Of a stretch of DNA of 34,564 nt, positions 1 through 7,697 are shown piece after piece (positions within the stretch are counted from its first letter, which is position 1; every line of letters starts with the position of its first letter). Source of the DNA: Marinobacter sp. (GTDB taxonomy: Bacteria; Pseudomonadota; Gammaproteobacteria; Pseudomonadales; Oleiphilaceae); NCBI GenBank assembly GCA_018623515.1, contig JAAZVL010000014.1, forward strand, positions 1-34,564. Reading direction: 5' to 3'. The translations under genes were made by a program, and so were the position numbers. The notes under the pieces are model-generated. The model saw nothing but the letters and a program-made list of their open reading frames with translations, was not told the origin of the DNA and did not search any database.

Positions 1-59
1 CAAACCGCAAAATTACGACACAAAAAACGTACAAATGAAATGACCAAAAAGGAGGCATA

Positions 60-1376
60 TCAGAAGTGGTCTGTGCCGTGACTGGCGAGCGCCCGAAGCA
101 GCTGATCAAGGGATACGTCGGCCGGCTGCTCCCGCAAAGCCCGCACCAGTCGCTCCTGCTCGCCCGGGCTGATGCGGTCAAATAGTGGGGCGGATGCTTC
201 AGCCGGCACAGCGGCTGGCGCCTCGGGGTTCTCATCCTCCGGCGGCGTAATCTGGTCTGCCAGATGCCTTAAATGTGTGGCCATGTGTTGCCGGTCCCCC
301 GGCTGCATGTTCTCCCAGGGCATGACCGCAAGACCGGTCTGGATAAATTCGATGGTATCGGCATCCAGGCTGCGCCCCAGCAGTGCAAAAAAGCGATTGA
401 ATGCCTCATAACGCAGCATCGGGTCCAGCTGTCGGCCCAGGAGCACGTCAAGCTCATCCATGGCGGCAGAGAGACGCTGCTCTTCACTCCCGGGCTGATC
501 GACGGGCTCGTCCTTCTGGTACGACTCCCTCTTGTGCCGGCGGCGGATGACTGACTGCCAGTAACCGCCCACCCCTGATTTTGGCGCCGGAGAACGGGAA
601 AGACGGACAGCAAGCATGTCAGCAAGCGTATGGAACTGGCGACAGGAAGGATCGGAAACCGGCAGCATTGCCACCGGAACCCCGGTCACCAGGGACTGGC
701 GCAGGGTTTCATCACGCCAGATGGCTCCGAGATAGTGCAGGGAGTCGCCAAGGTGACGCCCGACCGCTCCATCCAGTCTCTGGAAAATCGACTGGGCCTG
801 ACTGGCGCCAGAGGCCATGTTGACCACAATGCTCGGAGCACGCCGGTAGCCCCGTTTCCTCAGGTGCCGGATGAGTGAAAATACCTGTTTCAGGGTCTCG
901 GGATCCCGTGTCACCACCATGCAGGCCAGTGCTGAGCTGGCCACCATGTGCAGCCCCGGAAGGTCCATGGCGCTGCCGGCATCCACCAGCACATAGTCAT
1001 AAGCCCGCTCCAGATTGGCCAGCGCTCGCAGCACATTCATGGCATCCCGCTGATCCATGTCCAGGCAGTGCCGCAGTGCGCCAGCCCCGGGCAGGACGGC
1101 CAGGTCATAGTCCGTTTTCGCCAGAGCCTCTTCCAGACGGAAATCCCCTCCAAGGGTGCTGGAAAGATCCTTTCCTGATTCCAGCCCCAGTTGCGCGCTC
1201 AAACTGGAGGGACCGGTGTCACCGTCCAGCAACAACACCCGATTACCCTGCCTCGCCAGGGTCAGGCCCAGATTAAGCGCCACGGCCGTTTTCCCCGCCC
1301 CGCTCCCGCCACCTGCAATGGCAACAGTGCGGGGATGGCTCGAATTATGCCTGTCAGTATCCGGATCAAGGGCCAT
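60..1376 (-). CDS. MinD/FlhG-like P-loop ATPase with long C-terminal extension
   Basis: A 438-residue protein of the ParA/MinD ATPase superfamily, closest in feel to FlhG/FleN-type site-determining proteins. Seen: a P-loop at residues 21-30 (AGGGSGAGKT), the LLLDGDTG segment near 48-55, a Walker B-like VLVDAG ending near 134, and an FlhG-like end of the ATPase core (YLGAIWRDE, then VPVAMLPVSDPSCRQFHTLADML). The 'signature' lysine of the KGGxGKT motif is replaced by Gly24, while Lys29 of the P-loop is kept. After about residue 270 there is a further ~165 residues I do not recognise, so the protein is much longer than MinD or FlhG (about 270-290). No flagellar gene is nearby. It starts with ATG, has no strong Shine-Dalgarno, and is divergent from the HDOD-kinase operon. 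The ATPase fold is fairly certain; the role (polar positioning, or regulation of the adjacent signalling operon) is inference. Confidence 0.8.
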   Translation of the reverse strand: MALDPDTDRHNSSHPRTVAIAGGGSGAGKTAVALNLGLTLARQGNRVLLLDGDTGPSSLSAQLGLESGKDLSSTLGGDFRLEEALAKTDYDLAVLPGAGALRHCLDMDQRDAMNVLRALANLERAYDYVLVDAGSAMDLPGLHMVASSALACMVVTRDPETLKQVFSLIRHLRKRGYRRAPSIVVNMASGASQAQSIFQRLDGAVGRHLGDSLHYLGAIWRDETLRQSLVTGVPVAMLPVSDPSCRQFHTLADMLAVRLSRSPAPKSGVGGYWQSVIRRRHKRESYQKDEPVDQPGSEEQRLSAAMDELDVLLGRQLDPMLRYEAFNRFFALLGRSLDADTIEFIQTGLAVMPWENMQPGDRQHMATHLRHLADQITPPEDENPEAPAAVPAEASAPLFDRISPGEQERLVRALREQPADVSLDQLLRALASHGTDHF

Positions 1377-1578
1377 TTGAATGTGTTCTCATCCCTGGGA
1401 AAACAGCGAATAACAAACTAACCTGTAAAAAGTCTACACATGTCACGAATGAGATAATATATTGCTCATTAAAACAACAATGATCTTTTAATCACCGTAA
1501 ACGATTGTTTAGGATTTTCGAGATAACAAGAATGAACACGGCGTCAGGAAACGACGTCTGATCAGGGTTCGGCAAGGC
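1377..1578. promoter_or_regulatory. Divergent intergenic region with AT-rich dyad
   Basis: These 202 bases separate the divergent MinD-like gene and the HDOD-kinase gene, so both promoters should lie here. The most AT-rich part holds an imperfect dyad at 1448-1470: arms AATGAG and CTCATT separated by 11 bases, with AATATATT inside. On the minus strand TATTAT in this core could be a -10 for the MinD-like gene. No pair of promoter boxes is good enough to call firmly. Dyads of this size occur often by chance, so the operator idea rests on position only. Confidence 0.3.
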
Positions 1579-3591
1579 ATGCCTATGGAACTAGCGCCAG
1601 ATCTAAAGCTACCGAGTCTCCCGGAGGTATCGTTGCGGGCGCTCGAGGCTTGTCACCAGGACGCCAGTTTCCAGACCATCAGCGGAATCATCTCTGCCGA
1701 TACCGCGCTTGTCGGCCGTGTTCTTTCCCTCGCCAATTCAACAGCAGACACCCCCGAAGGCCGGATCCAGTCCATCGAACAGGCCCTCGTCCGGCTCGGC
1801 CCTCAACGATTGCACACTCTGGTACTGACGGCCGCTCTCAACCAATTGCAATTCGGCCTCGGCAACGATGACTGGCGACAGATCCGCGATTTCTGGCGGC
1901 ATTCCCTGACCACCGCTCTGACGGCCAGGGCCCTGGCGACCCTCACCGCCTACCCTTATCCCGAAGAAGCGTACATGCTCGGTGTGCTCCATAACGTCGG
2001 CGAACTGGTTGCGATAAAAACCACCAGCCCGGATGCCCGCCAGCATTACCTGAACAACCAATGCAACGTGGCTGCTGATCTGGTCAGCGCATGGGGACTG
2101 GGATCAATGGCCGCGGACGCCATGCGCTATCAGCAGGCCGCCCCCGAGGAGTCAAGGGACGCCGGGCATCTGGTCAAACTGATCAGTCTGGCCACCCGGC
2201 TCGCACTGTCCGATTCGGAAGGCATTGCCGCTGCCGGCATCGTCCTTGGTCTCAGTGAAGAGCTGACCCGCGAGATCAACCGGCGTATTGCCCACGAAGT
2301 TGACATCATCGCCAGTTCCCTCGGGATCATCCTTGACGACAGCTATGACGGCGAGCAGACCACCCACGAACTGCACGAGGCTATTCTGCAGCAGGCCATA
2401 GTCAGTCAGGCTCTGGACTTTGCCGAATCGGAGCAACCAACCGACAGCCTCATTGCGGAGGCCGCACCCAGCCTGGGTCTCATCACCGGCTCTCCGGTTC
2501 TCTGTTTCGCAGCCAACAATGATCTCCTGACACTGGTCGCGGGATCGGGAGCCGATGTTCCGGAGCTCACGGTTTCTGCGAAACCCGGCGGTAGCGCCCT
2601 GACCGAGGCCTTCAATACCGATAGCCCGGTCAAGCTCGCTGGCCGCAGCCGAACGATTCTCGACCGTCAACTGCTTTCCCTGCTGCGAACGCCTTCTCTG
2701 GTGGCAATCCCCGTTAACGCCGGCAACGGATGCGCCGGCGTTTTTGCACTGGGTACCGATGAAACCAGACAGGACAGAACCCTGGAACTCGTCAGTCTTT
2801 TCAGTCACCGGCTCGGGCAGCTCGTCGCCACCCGCCAATCCACCGGACAGATCACCGGAGCTGCCGAACATCTCCAGCAGGAGCTGGACCGCCAGCAGCT
2901 TCGCAAACAGGTTCACGAGGTCAATAACCCCTTGACCATTATCCGCCAGTATATTTACCAGCTGCGTAACCGGCTCGATGATCCCGACGTGCACCAGGAA
3001 CTGGATATCATCCGCGAAGAGCTGGACCGGGCGGGTGATCTGTTGCAGCAGATGGGCCAGAGAGAGCCGGGCCCGGAAAATGCAGGCGGAATCTCACTCA
3101 ATGACGAACTCGACAGCCTTAGCCGTATTGTTGAGGACAGCCTGTTTGATGACGGCAATCACCGGCTCAGGCTGGACCTTACGGACAACCCCGCCCTGGT
3201 CAGTGGTCCCGCATCGGCTCTGCGCCAGGTCATTATCAACCTGTTGCGCAATGCCGCCGAGGCATTGCCGGAAAGCGGCGGGACGGTCACTTTGAGAACC
3301 TCGGCCCCGGTCTGGCAAAACCAGCGGACCTGGGTGGAACTTGAAATATCGGATACCGGCACCGGCATCCCGGAAGCAGTCAGGGAAAAGCTGTTTGCGC
3401 CGGTTAAGACCACAAAGGGAGAGGGCCACAGTGGTCTGGGCCTGAGCATTGTGAAGCAACTCGTTGATGACATGGACGGCATCATCGCTTGCCGGACGGG
3501 GCAGGACGGAACCACTTTCCGCATCCTGCTCCCGGCAACGATCCATAAAAAGAAAATAACTGATAACAAAACGACGGGTACCGACCAATGA
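1579..3591 (+). CDS. HDOD-GAF-type sensor histidine kinase
   Basis: A 670-residue cytoplasmic sensor kinase with an unusual N-terminus. Residues ~10-210 are an HDOD domain (LPSLPEVSLRALEAC at the start, then SIEQALVRLGPQRLHTLVL). Residues ~280-415 look like a GAF-like sensor segment (weak call). A HisKA box follows with His446 in HEVNNPLTII, similar to NtrB-type kinases. The ATPase domain has an N box (NLLRNAAEAL, Asn558), a G1 box (DTGTGIP), LFAPVKTTK and a G2 box (GHSGLGLSIV). No signal peptide or membrane helix is visible. The ATG at 1579 has only a weak upstream purine run, and an in-frame ATG at 1585 is an alternative. The stop overlaps the next gene's start in an ATGA, so the two are very probably co-translated and form a kinase-regulator pair. 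The stimulus is unknown. Confidence 0.88.
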   Translation: MPMELAPDLKLPSLPEVSLRALEACHQDASFQTISGIISADTALVGRVLSLANSTADTPEGRIQSIEQALVRLGPQRLHTLVLTAALNQLQFGLGNDDWRQIRDFWRHSLTTALTARALATLTAYPYPEEAYMLGVLHNVGELVAIKTTSPDARQHYLNNQCNVAADLVSAWGLGSMAADAMRYQQAAPEESRDAGHLVKLISLATRLALSDSEGIAAAGIVLGLSEELTREINRRIAHEVDIIASSLGIILDDSYDGEQTTHELHEAILQQAIVSQALDFAESEQPTDSLIAEAAPSLGLITGSPVLCFAANNDLLTLVAGSGADVPELTVSAKPGGSALTEAFNTDSPVKLAGRSRTILDRQLLSLLRTPSLVAIPVNAGNGCAGVFALGTDETRQDRTLELVSLFSHRLGQLVATRQSTGQITGAAEHLQQELDRQQLRKQVHEVNNPLTIIRQYIYQLRNRLDDPDVHQELDIIREELDRAGDLLQQMGQREPGPENAGGISLNDELDSLSRIVEDSLFDDGNHRLRLDLTDNPALVSGPASALRQVIINLLRNAAEALPESGGTVTLRTSAPVWQNQRTWVELEISDTGTGIPEAVREKLFAPVKTTKGEGHSGLGLSIVKQLVDDMDGIIACRTGQDGTTFRILLPATIHKKKITDNKTTGTDQ

Positions 3592-5762
3592 AACCTGAAC
3601 ACGCTGATCAGACCCCGGGTCAGGGTATACCAGCCAGGCTCCTGGTGGTGGACGATGAGCCCCGGCTTCTCAGTTCGCTTGCCTCCCTGCTGCGCAGCCA
3701 GGGTTACGAGGTAACCGAGGCAGAGGGCGGCGAGCGGGCCTGTGAGCTGATTGAGCAACATTCGTTTGACCTCGCGCTCCTCGACCTTCGAATGCCCGGC
3801 GTCGACGGCTTCGACGTCATGTCGGAACTGACCGGCAAGCAACCGGACTGCGGTACCATCGTGGTCAGTGGAGAAAGCTCGTTTGCGGCGGTCAGTCGGG
3901 CGCTGAGACGGGGAGCTCTGGATTACATCCGCAAACCCTTCGACCCCGAGGAATTACTGGCAACCGTCGAAAGCGTCATCAGCAAACAATCCCTCATGCG
4001 GGCACACGAACACATCCAGGTTCGACTGGAGAAATCTGAAGCCTTACACCGGTACATCGTCAATACCTCTCCGGATATTGTGTTCATGCTGGATGAGGAG
4101 GGACATATCTGCTTCATCAACAGCAAAGTCGAGTCCCTGCTTGGCTATCGCCCTGAGGAACTTTGCGGCCAGCATTTCCGGCGAATTCTCGACGACCGGG
4201 ACGTGTCAAAGGGAACCTACGCCCTGAAGGGAGCCAACATCACAGCGGATAACCCGAGAACGCTGGAAGTACGGCTCAAAACCCGCGGCAGCCAGCAAGC
4301 TACCCGTCACTTTGAAATTACGGCCTTTCCGATAGATCCCCAGACCTGGCCGCATAACGGTGACGGTCAGGTCGGTGCGACGCCCAAATCCGCCCGATAC
4401 TATGGCACGGCCCGGGATGTCACCGAGCGCAAGGAGGCCGAAGCGTTCATCAATTTCCAGGCCTATCACGACCTGCTGACCCGCCTGCCCAACCGCGCCC
4501 TGTTCAAGGACCGTCTGGAACTGGCAATCGCCCAGGCCCGGCGGGGTAACGAGAAACTGGCAGTCATGTTTCTGGATCTTGATCGTTTCAAGGTCATCAA
4601 TGACACCCTCGGCCATGCCATGGGAGACCGTCTGCTCCAGGCTGTCACCCAGCGGCTGGAGAAGTGCCTGCGCAAGGCTGACACCCTGTCCCGTTTTGGC
4701 GGAGACGAATTCACCCTGCTACTGCCCGCAATCCACGACAATGACGATGCCCGGCAGATTGCCAGAAAGCTGATCCGCGCGCTCCAGGCCCCGTTCCAGC
4801 TGGGCGAACATGAGGTGTTCGTCGGTGTCAGCATCGGAATCGCGGTCTACCCCGAAGCGGGTGAGAATCTCGATCAGCTGATCCAGAGTGCCGATATTGC
4901 CATGTACCACGTCAAAGCGCGTGGCAAGGATGGCTACCGGTTCTACTCCCGGAGTATGAGCGTGGATACCGCCAACCGGCTGAACCTGGAACGGGATCTT
5001 CGCCTTGCCCTGGAACGCGAAGAACTCCGCGTGTTCTACCAGCCCCAGGTCTGTTCCCGAAGCAACCGCATTGTCGGCCTTGAAGCACTGGTGCGATGGC
5101 AGCATCCGGAACGCGGCTTGCTGTACCCGGGAGACTTTCTGCCGCTGGCCGAGGAAACCAAACTCATCGTGCAGCTCAGCGAGTGGGTCATGGACCACGC
5201 CTTTCGGGATGTGGGCGACTGGATCCGGAACGGCCACCCCGACCTGCGCCTGGCGGTGAACCTCTCCCCGACCCAGGTAGAGCATCCCCGCTTCGTGGAC
5301 AACCTGGTCAGGCGCATGACCAGACAGAACTTCCCACCCGACAACCTGGAAATCGAGATTACTGAAAACGTGATCATGAGCGACCTGGACCAGATCAGCC
5401 ACAAACTGCGTGAACTGGCGACGGTCGGTGTGCGCATCGCCATCGACGATTTCGGCACGGGCTATTCATCCCTCAATTACCTGCACCGACTGCCCATCCA
5501 TACCCTCAAGGTCGACCAATCCTTTGTCAGGGCCATTCGCAGCGGGGAGGACGGAGCCTGTATCGTCAACGCCATCGTTGCCATGGCCCACGGCCTGAAG
5601 CTCGAAATCGTGGCCGAGGGCGTGGAGACCGACGAACAACTCGCCTATTTGCGCAAACTGGGGTGCCACCAGGTGCAAGGCTTCTTCTACGGGCCCGCCC
5701 GACCTGCCGAGCAGGTCTTCAGATCGCTGGGAGAGAAGTCCGTCAAAGCCGTCTCCTTCTGA
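3588..5762 (+). CDS. Response regulator with REC-PAS-GGDEF-EAL domains
   Basis: A 724-residue protein that should make and/or degrade cyclic di-GMP. Domain order: a receiver (~17-130; acidic pair Asp22-Asp23, phosphoacceptor Asp66 in LLDLRMPG, Lys in IRKPFDP); a PAS domain (~145-275); GGDEF (~290-450) with an intact GGDEF at 371-375 and a complete inhibitory I-site RKAD at 362-365, exactly five residues before it; and EAL (~465-715) with EAL at 499-501, EIEITEN, DDFGTGYSSL, LKVDQSF and AEGVET all present. Both catalytic domains therefore look competent, and the cyclase is probably product-inhibited. Its start overlaps the kinase stop by 4 nt, so phosphorylation by that kinase is the natural inference. 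Which activity dominates cannot be read from the sequence. Confidence 0.93.
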   Translation: MKPEHADQTPGQGIPARLLVVDDEPRLLSSLASLLRSQGYEVTEAEGGERACELIEQHSFDLALLDLRMPGVDGFDVMSELTGKQPDCGTIVVSGESSFAAVSRALRRGALDYIRKPFDPEELLATVESVISKQSLMRAHEHIQVRLEKSEALHRYIVNTSPDIVFMLDEEGHICFINSKVESLLGYRPEELCGQHFRRILDDRDVSKGTYALKGANITADNPRTLEVRLKTRGSQQATRHFEITAFPIDPQTWPHNGDGQVGATPKSARYYGTARDVTERKEAEAFINFQAYHDLLTRLPNRALFKDRLELAIAQARRGNEKLAVMFLDLDRFKVINDTLGHAMGDRLLQAVTQRLEKCLRKADTLSRFGGDEFTLLLPAIHDNDDARQIARKLIRALQAPFQLGEHEVFVGVSIGIAVYPEAGENLDQLIQSADIAMYHVKARGKDGYRFYSRSMSVDTANRLNLERDLRLALEREELRVFYQPQVCSRSNRIVGLEALVRWQHPERGLLYPGDFLPLAEETKLIVQLSEWVMDHAFRDVGDWIRNGHPDLRLAVNLSPTQVEHPRFVDNLVRRMTRQNFPPDNLEIEITENVIMSDLDQISHKLRELATVGVRIAIDDFGTGYSSLNYLHRLPIHTLKVDQSFVRAIRSGEDGACIVNAIVAMAHGLKLEIVAEGVETDEQLAYLRKLGCHQVQGFFYGPARPAEQVFRSLGEKSVKAVSF

Positions 5763-5993
5763 CACCAAACTGATTGTCCGGCAATCCTAGAAAAATTCTT
5801 GACCGGGTTTGCAAAGTGTTGCGTTGCGTTACTTTGTGTATCCGGAAATGCGCAGTACTGCACATAATTCCCCTCACCTGTTCTCTACTCTCGAAGCTCA
5901 AGGCGCTGAAACGGAACTCTCTGTTACGAAATCAGGGACAACAAAGACAATAACGCTTCAGCATCCCCCGAACAGGTACAGGCAGCAGTGATC
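5763..5993. other. Intergenic region before the methyltransferase
   Basis: About 230 bases without a credible gene. A short dyad just after the regulator stop (around 5773-5785) is too small to call a terminator. A TTGACC at 5799-5804 could be a -35 box, but no matching -10 lies at 16-18 bases. A 60-codon TTG-started frame crosses the region and its stop overlaps a GTG at 5988; it shows no recognisable protein features. Nothing else is visible. Confidence 0.4.
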
Positions 5994-6647
5994 ATGCGTG
6001 ACAAGTACAAGTACATTGGCCCCGTCTACGATTTCCTGAGCAATCTCTACAGCGGCAAGAACATTCATCGCTGCAAGACCGCCATGCTCGATGTGGAAAC
6101 CGTCCGCCCTGGCGACCGCATCCTGTTTGCCGGAGTCGGCCACGGGCGGGATGCGATCCGTGCCGCCGAGCTTGGCGCCGACGTTACTGTGGTCGACCTG
6201 TCCGAAACCATGTTGCGCAAGTTTGCCGAGGCCCAGGAAGAAGAGGCACCGCACCTGACTATCCGACGGATTCACAGTGACATCATGAAGGTTGAGGAAT
6301 TCGAGCAATACGACATGGTCGTCGCCAACTTTTTCCTCAATGTGTTCGACGAGGACATGATGGTGAAGGTCCTGGAGCACTTGATCCGCCTGGGCAAGGC
6401 GGATGCCCGCGTAGTGGTCGGGGACTTCTGCTATCCCACTGGCAACCTGTTCTCGCGCCTGTTCAAGAAACTCTACTGGTACATGGCCGTGTTCGTTTTC
6501 TGGCTGTTTGCCAATAACGCTTTCCACAAGATCTACAACTACCCGGAACACATGCAACGCCTCGGCCTCGAGGTCACCGACAAGAAGCACTTCAAGCTCC
6601 TGAACATGGACTGCTACTGGTCCATCCTCGGGCGCAAACAGGCCTGA
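5994..6647 (+). CDS. Class I SAM-dependent methyltransferase
   Basis: A small methyltransferase of about 217 residues. The SAM-binding motif I is ILFAGVGHGRDAIRAAELGA, followed by VTVVDLSETML (acidic end of strand 2) and later MVVANFFLNVFD and VVVGDFCYP. A hydrophobic stretch rich in Trp, Phe and Tyr (LYWYMAVFVFWLFANNAF) lies around residues 158-175 and might touch the membrane or a lipid substrate. The ATG at 5994 (MRDKYKYIGPVYDFLS) is preferred; a GTG two codons upstream at 5988 is also possible and neither has a clear ribosome site. The next gene follows 42 bases later on the same strand. The fold is secure. The substrate is unknown; a small lipid or quinone-like substrate is a guess from the hydrophobic segment and the neighbour. 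Confidence 0.85.
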   Translation: MRDKYKYIGPVYDFLSNLYSGKNIHRCKTAMLDVETVRPGDRILFAGVGHGRDAIRAAELGADVTVVDLSETMLRKFAEAQEEEAPHLTIRRIHSDIMKVEEFEQYDMVVANFFLNVFDEDMMVKVLEHLIRLGKADARVVVGDFCYPTGNLFSRLFKKLYWYMAVFVFWLFANNAFHKIYNYPEHMQRLGLEVTDKKHFKLLNMDCYWSILGRKQA

Positions 6648-6689
6648 CTCCCAGATATTGCCCAAGAACAATAACCCCGGAGCGGAGAC

Positions 6690-7697
6690 ATGACGGATCA
6701 GATTCTTGCACTGGACAGCGCCCGCGAACTGGACAGCGGCAATTTCAGTTTTGCCGAACGGGTGAGCTACCTGAAAAAGTACGGCACCCATTCCCAGTCT
6801 TTTTCGACCCTGCAGCCGGGGATGTGCTTCTTTGACCTGCCGGGCGTCGGCTACATTGCGTTCATGCGTAAGTGGGGGGGCACCTTTGTGCTGTCCGATC
6901 CGGTCTGTGCCCCCGAGAACTTTGCCCGGATCCTCGCGGAGTTTCACCAGCGTTACCCCAATGCCAGCTACATTCAGGTATCACGACCGGTGGTGAATTT
7001 TCTGCACCAGCGCTTTGGCCTGTTCGGAACGCAGTTCGGCAGCGAATCCCGGATCGACCTGTCCCGCTGGAGTCTGAGCGGCAAGAAGAAACAGATTCTG
7101 CGCACGGCCCTGAACCAGGCAGAGAAGAACGGGATCACCGTGAAGGAGCGTTTCAGCGACGACCACACCCGGGAGATTTCCGAAGCCTGGATCCGCACCC
7201 GAAAATGCAAAAGTAACGAAATCCGCTTCCTGATCCGGCCGATGGAGATGGACTACCGGGAGAATGAACGGCACTTCTATGCCTACCAGGACGGCAAGGC
7301 GGTGGGGTTCATCTACTTTGATCCGATCTACCGGAACAATGAGATCATCAGCTACGTGCCCAACATTTCCCGGGCCAATGCTGATTTCCGCCAGGGCATT
7401 TTCTACACGCTGATGGCCCATGCCATGGACGTGTTCCGGGCCGAAGGCGTGCCCTACCTGGATCTGGGGCTGATTCCGCTGTCGCTGGACCGTACCACGG
7501 AAACTCAGGAAAGCCGGCTGCTCAAACGCCTGCTGCACCTGGTGTACGAGAAAGGCAACTTCCTGTACAACTTCAAGGGCCTGGAGTTCACCAAGTCACG
7601 GTTCCGGGGCGAGGTCTTCAAGACCTATTGCTGCCACCGGCGGGCCATCCCCGCCATGGAATTTCTGGCCATGTTCAAGCTGACCCGGTTACTCTGA
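6690..7697 (+). CDS. DUF2156 / MprF C-terminal-like acyltransferase-fold protein
   Basis: A 335-residue soluble protein resembling the cytosolic C-terminal domain of MprF (aminoacyl-phosphatidylglycerol synthase), a double GNAT-like fold. Typical segments seen: FAERVSYLKKYGTHSQSF, a GDP-V/L-like FVLSDPVC, the basic helix SGKKKQILRTALNQAEKNG, AYQDGKAVGFIYFDP and YLDLGLIPLSL. Unlike MprF it has no membrane-spanning flippase half. The ATG at 6690 has a good ribosome site (GGAGCGGAG just upstream). It follows the methyltransferase on the same strand, probably as an operon. Its 3' end overlaps the end of convergent murI by 23 bases. In MprF this domain moves lysine or alanine from aminoacyl-tRNA to phosphatidylglycerol; whether this stand-alone version does so is unknown. 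A run of seven G lies at 6874-6880. Confidence 0.8.
   Translation: MTDQILALDSARELDSGNFSFAERVSYLKKYGTHSQSFSTLQPGMCFFDLPGVGYIAFMRKWGGTFVLSDPVCAPENFARILAEFHQRYPNASYIQVSRPVVNFLHQRFGLFGTQFGSESRIDLSRWSLSGKKKQILRTALNQAEKNGITVKERFSDDHTREISEAWIRTRKCKSNEIRFLIRPMEMDYRENERHFYAYQDGKAVGFIYFDPIYRNNEIISYVPNISRANADFRQGIFYTLMAHAMDVFRAEGVPYLDLGLIPLSLDRTTETQESRLLKRLLHLVYEKGNFLYNFKGLEFTKSRFRGEVFKTYCCHRRAIPAMEFLAMFKLTRLL

Noticed and set aside
49-57. A strong Shine-Dalgarno-like AAGGAGG on the plus strand at the left edge
   Set aside because: The only nearby plus-strand start (GTG at 67) opens a short frame lying antisense to the MinD-like gene, with no protein-like features.
1532-1561. Nine-codon ATG frame upstream of the HDOD-kinase gene
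   Set aside because: It lacks a ribosome site and shows no leader-peptide features; such short frames are expected by chance.
5809-5991. A 60-codon TTG-started plus-strand frame ending at the methyltransferase GTG
   Set aside because: There is no ribosome site, the composition is not protein-like, and nothing in it is recognisable; the overlap with GTG at 5988 is probably chance.
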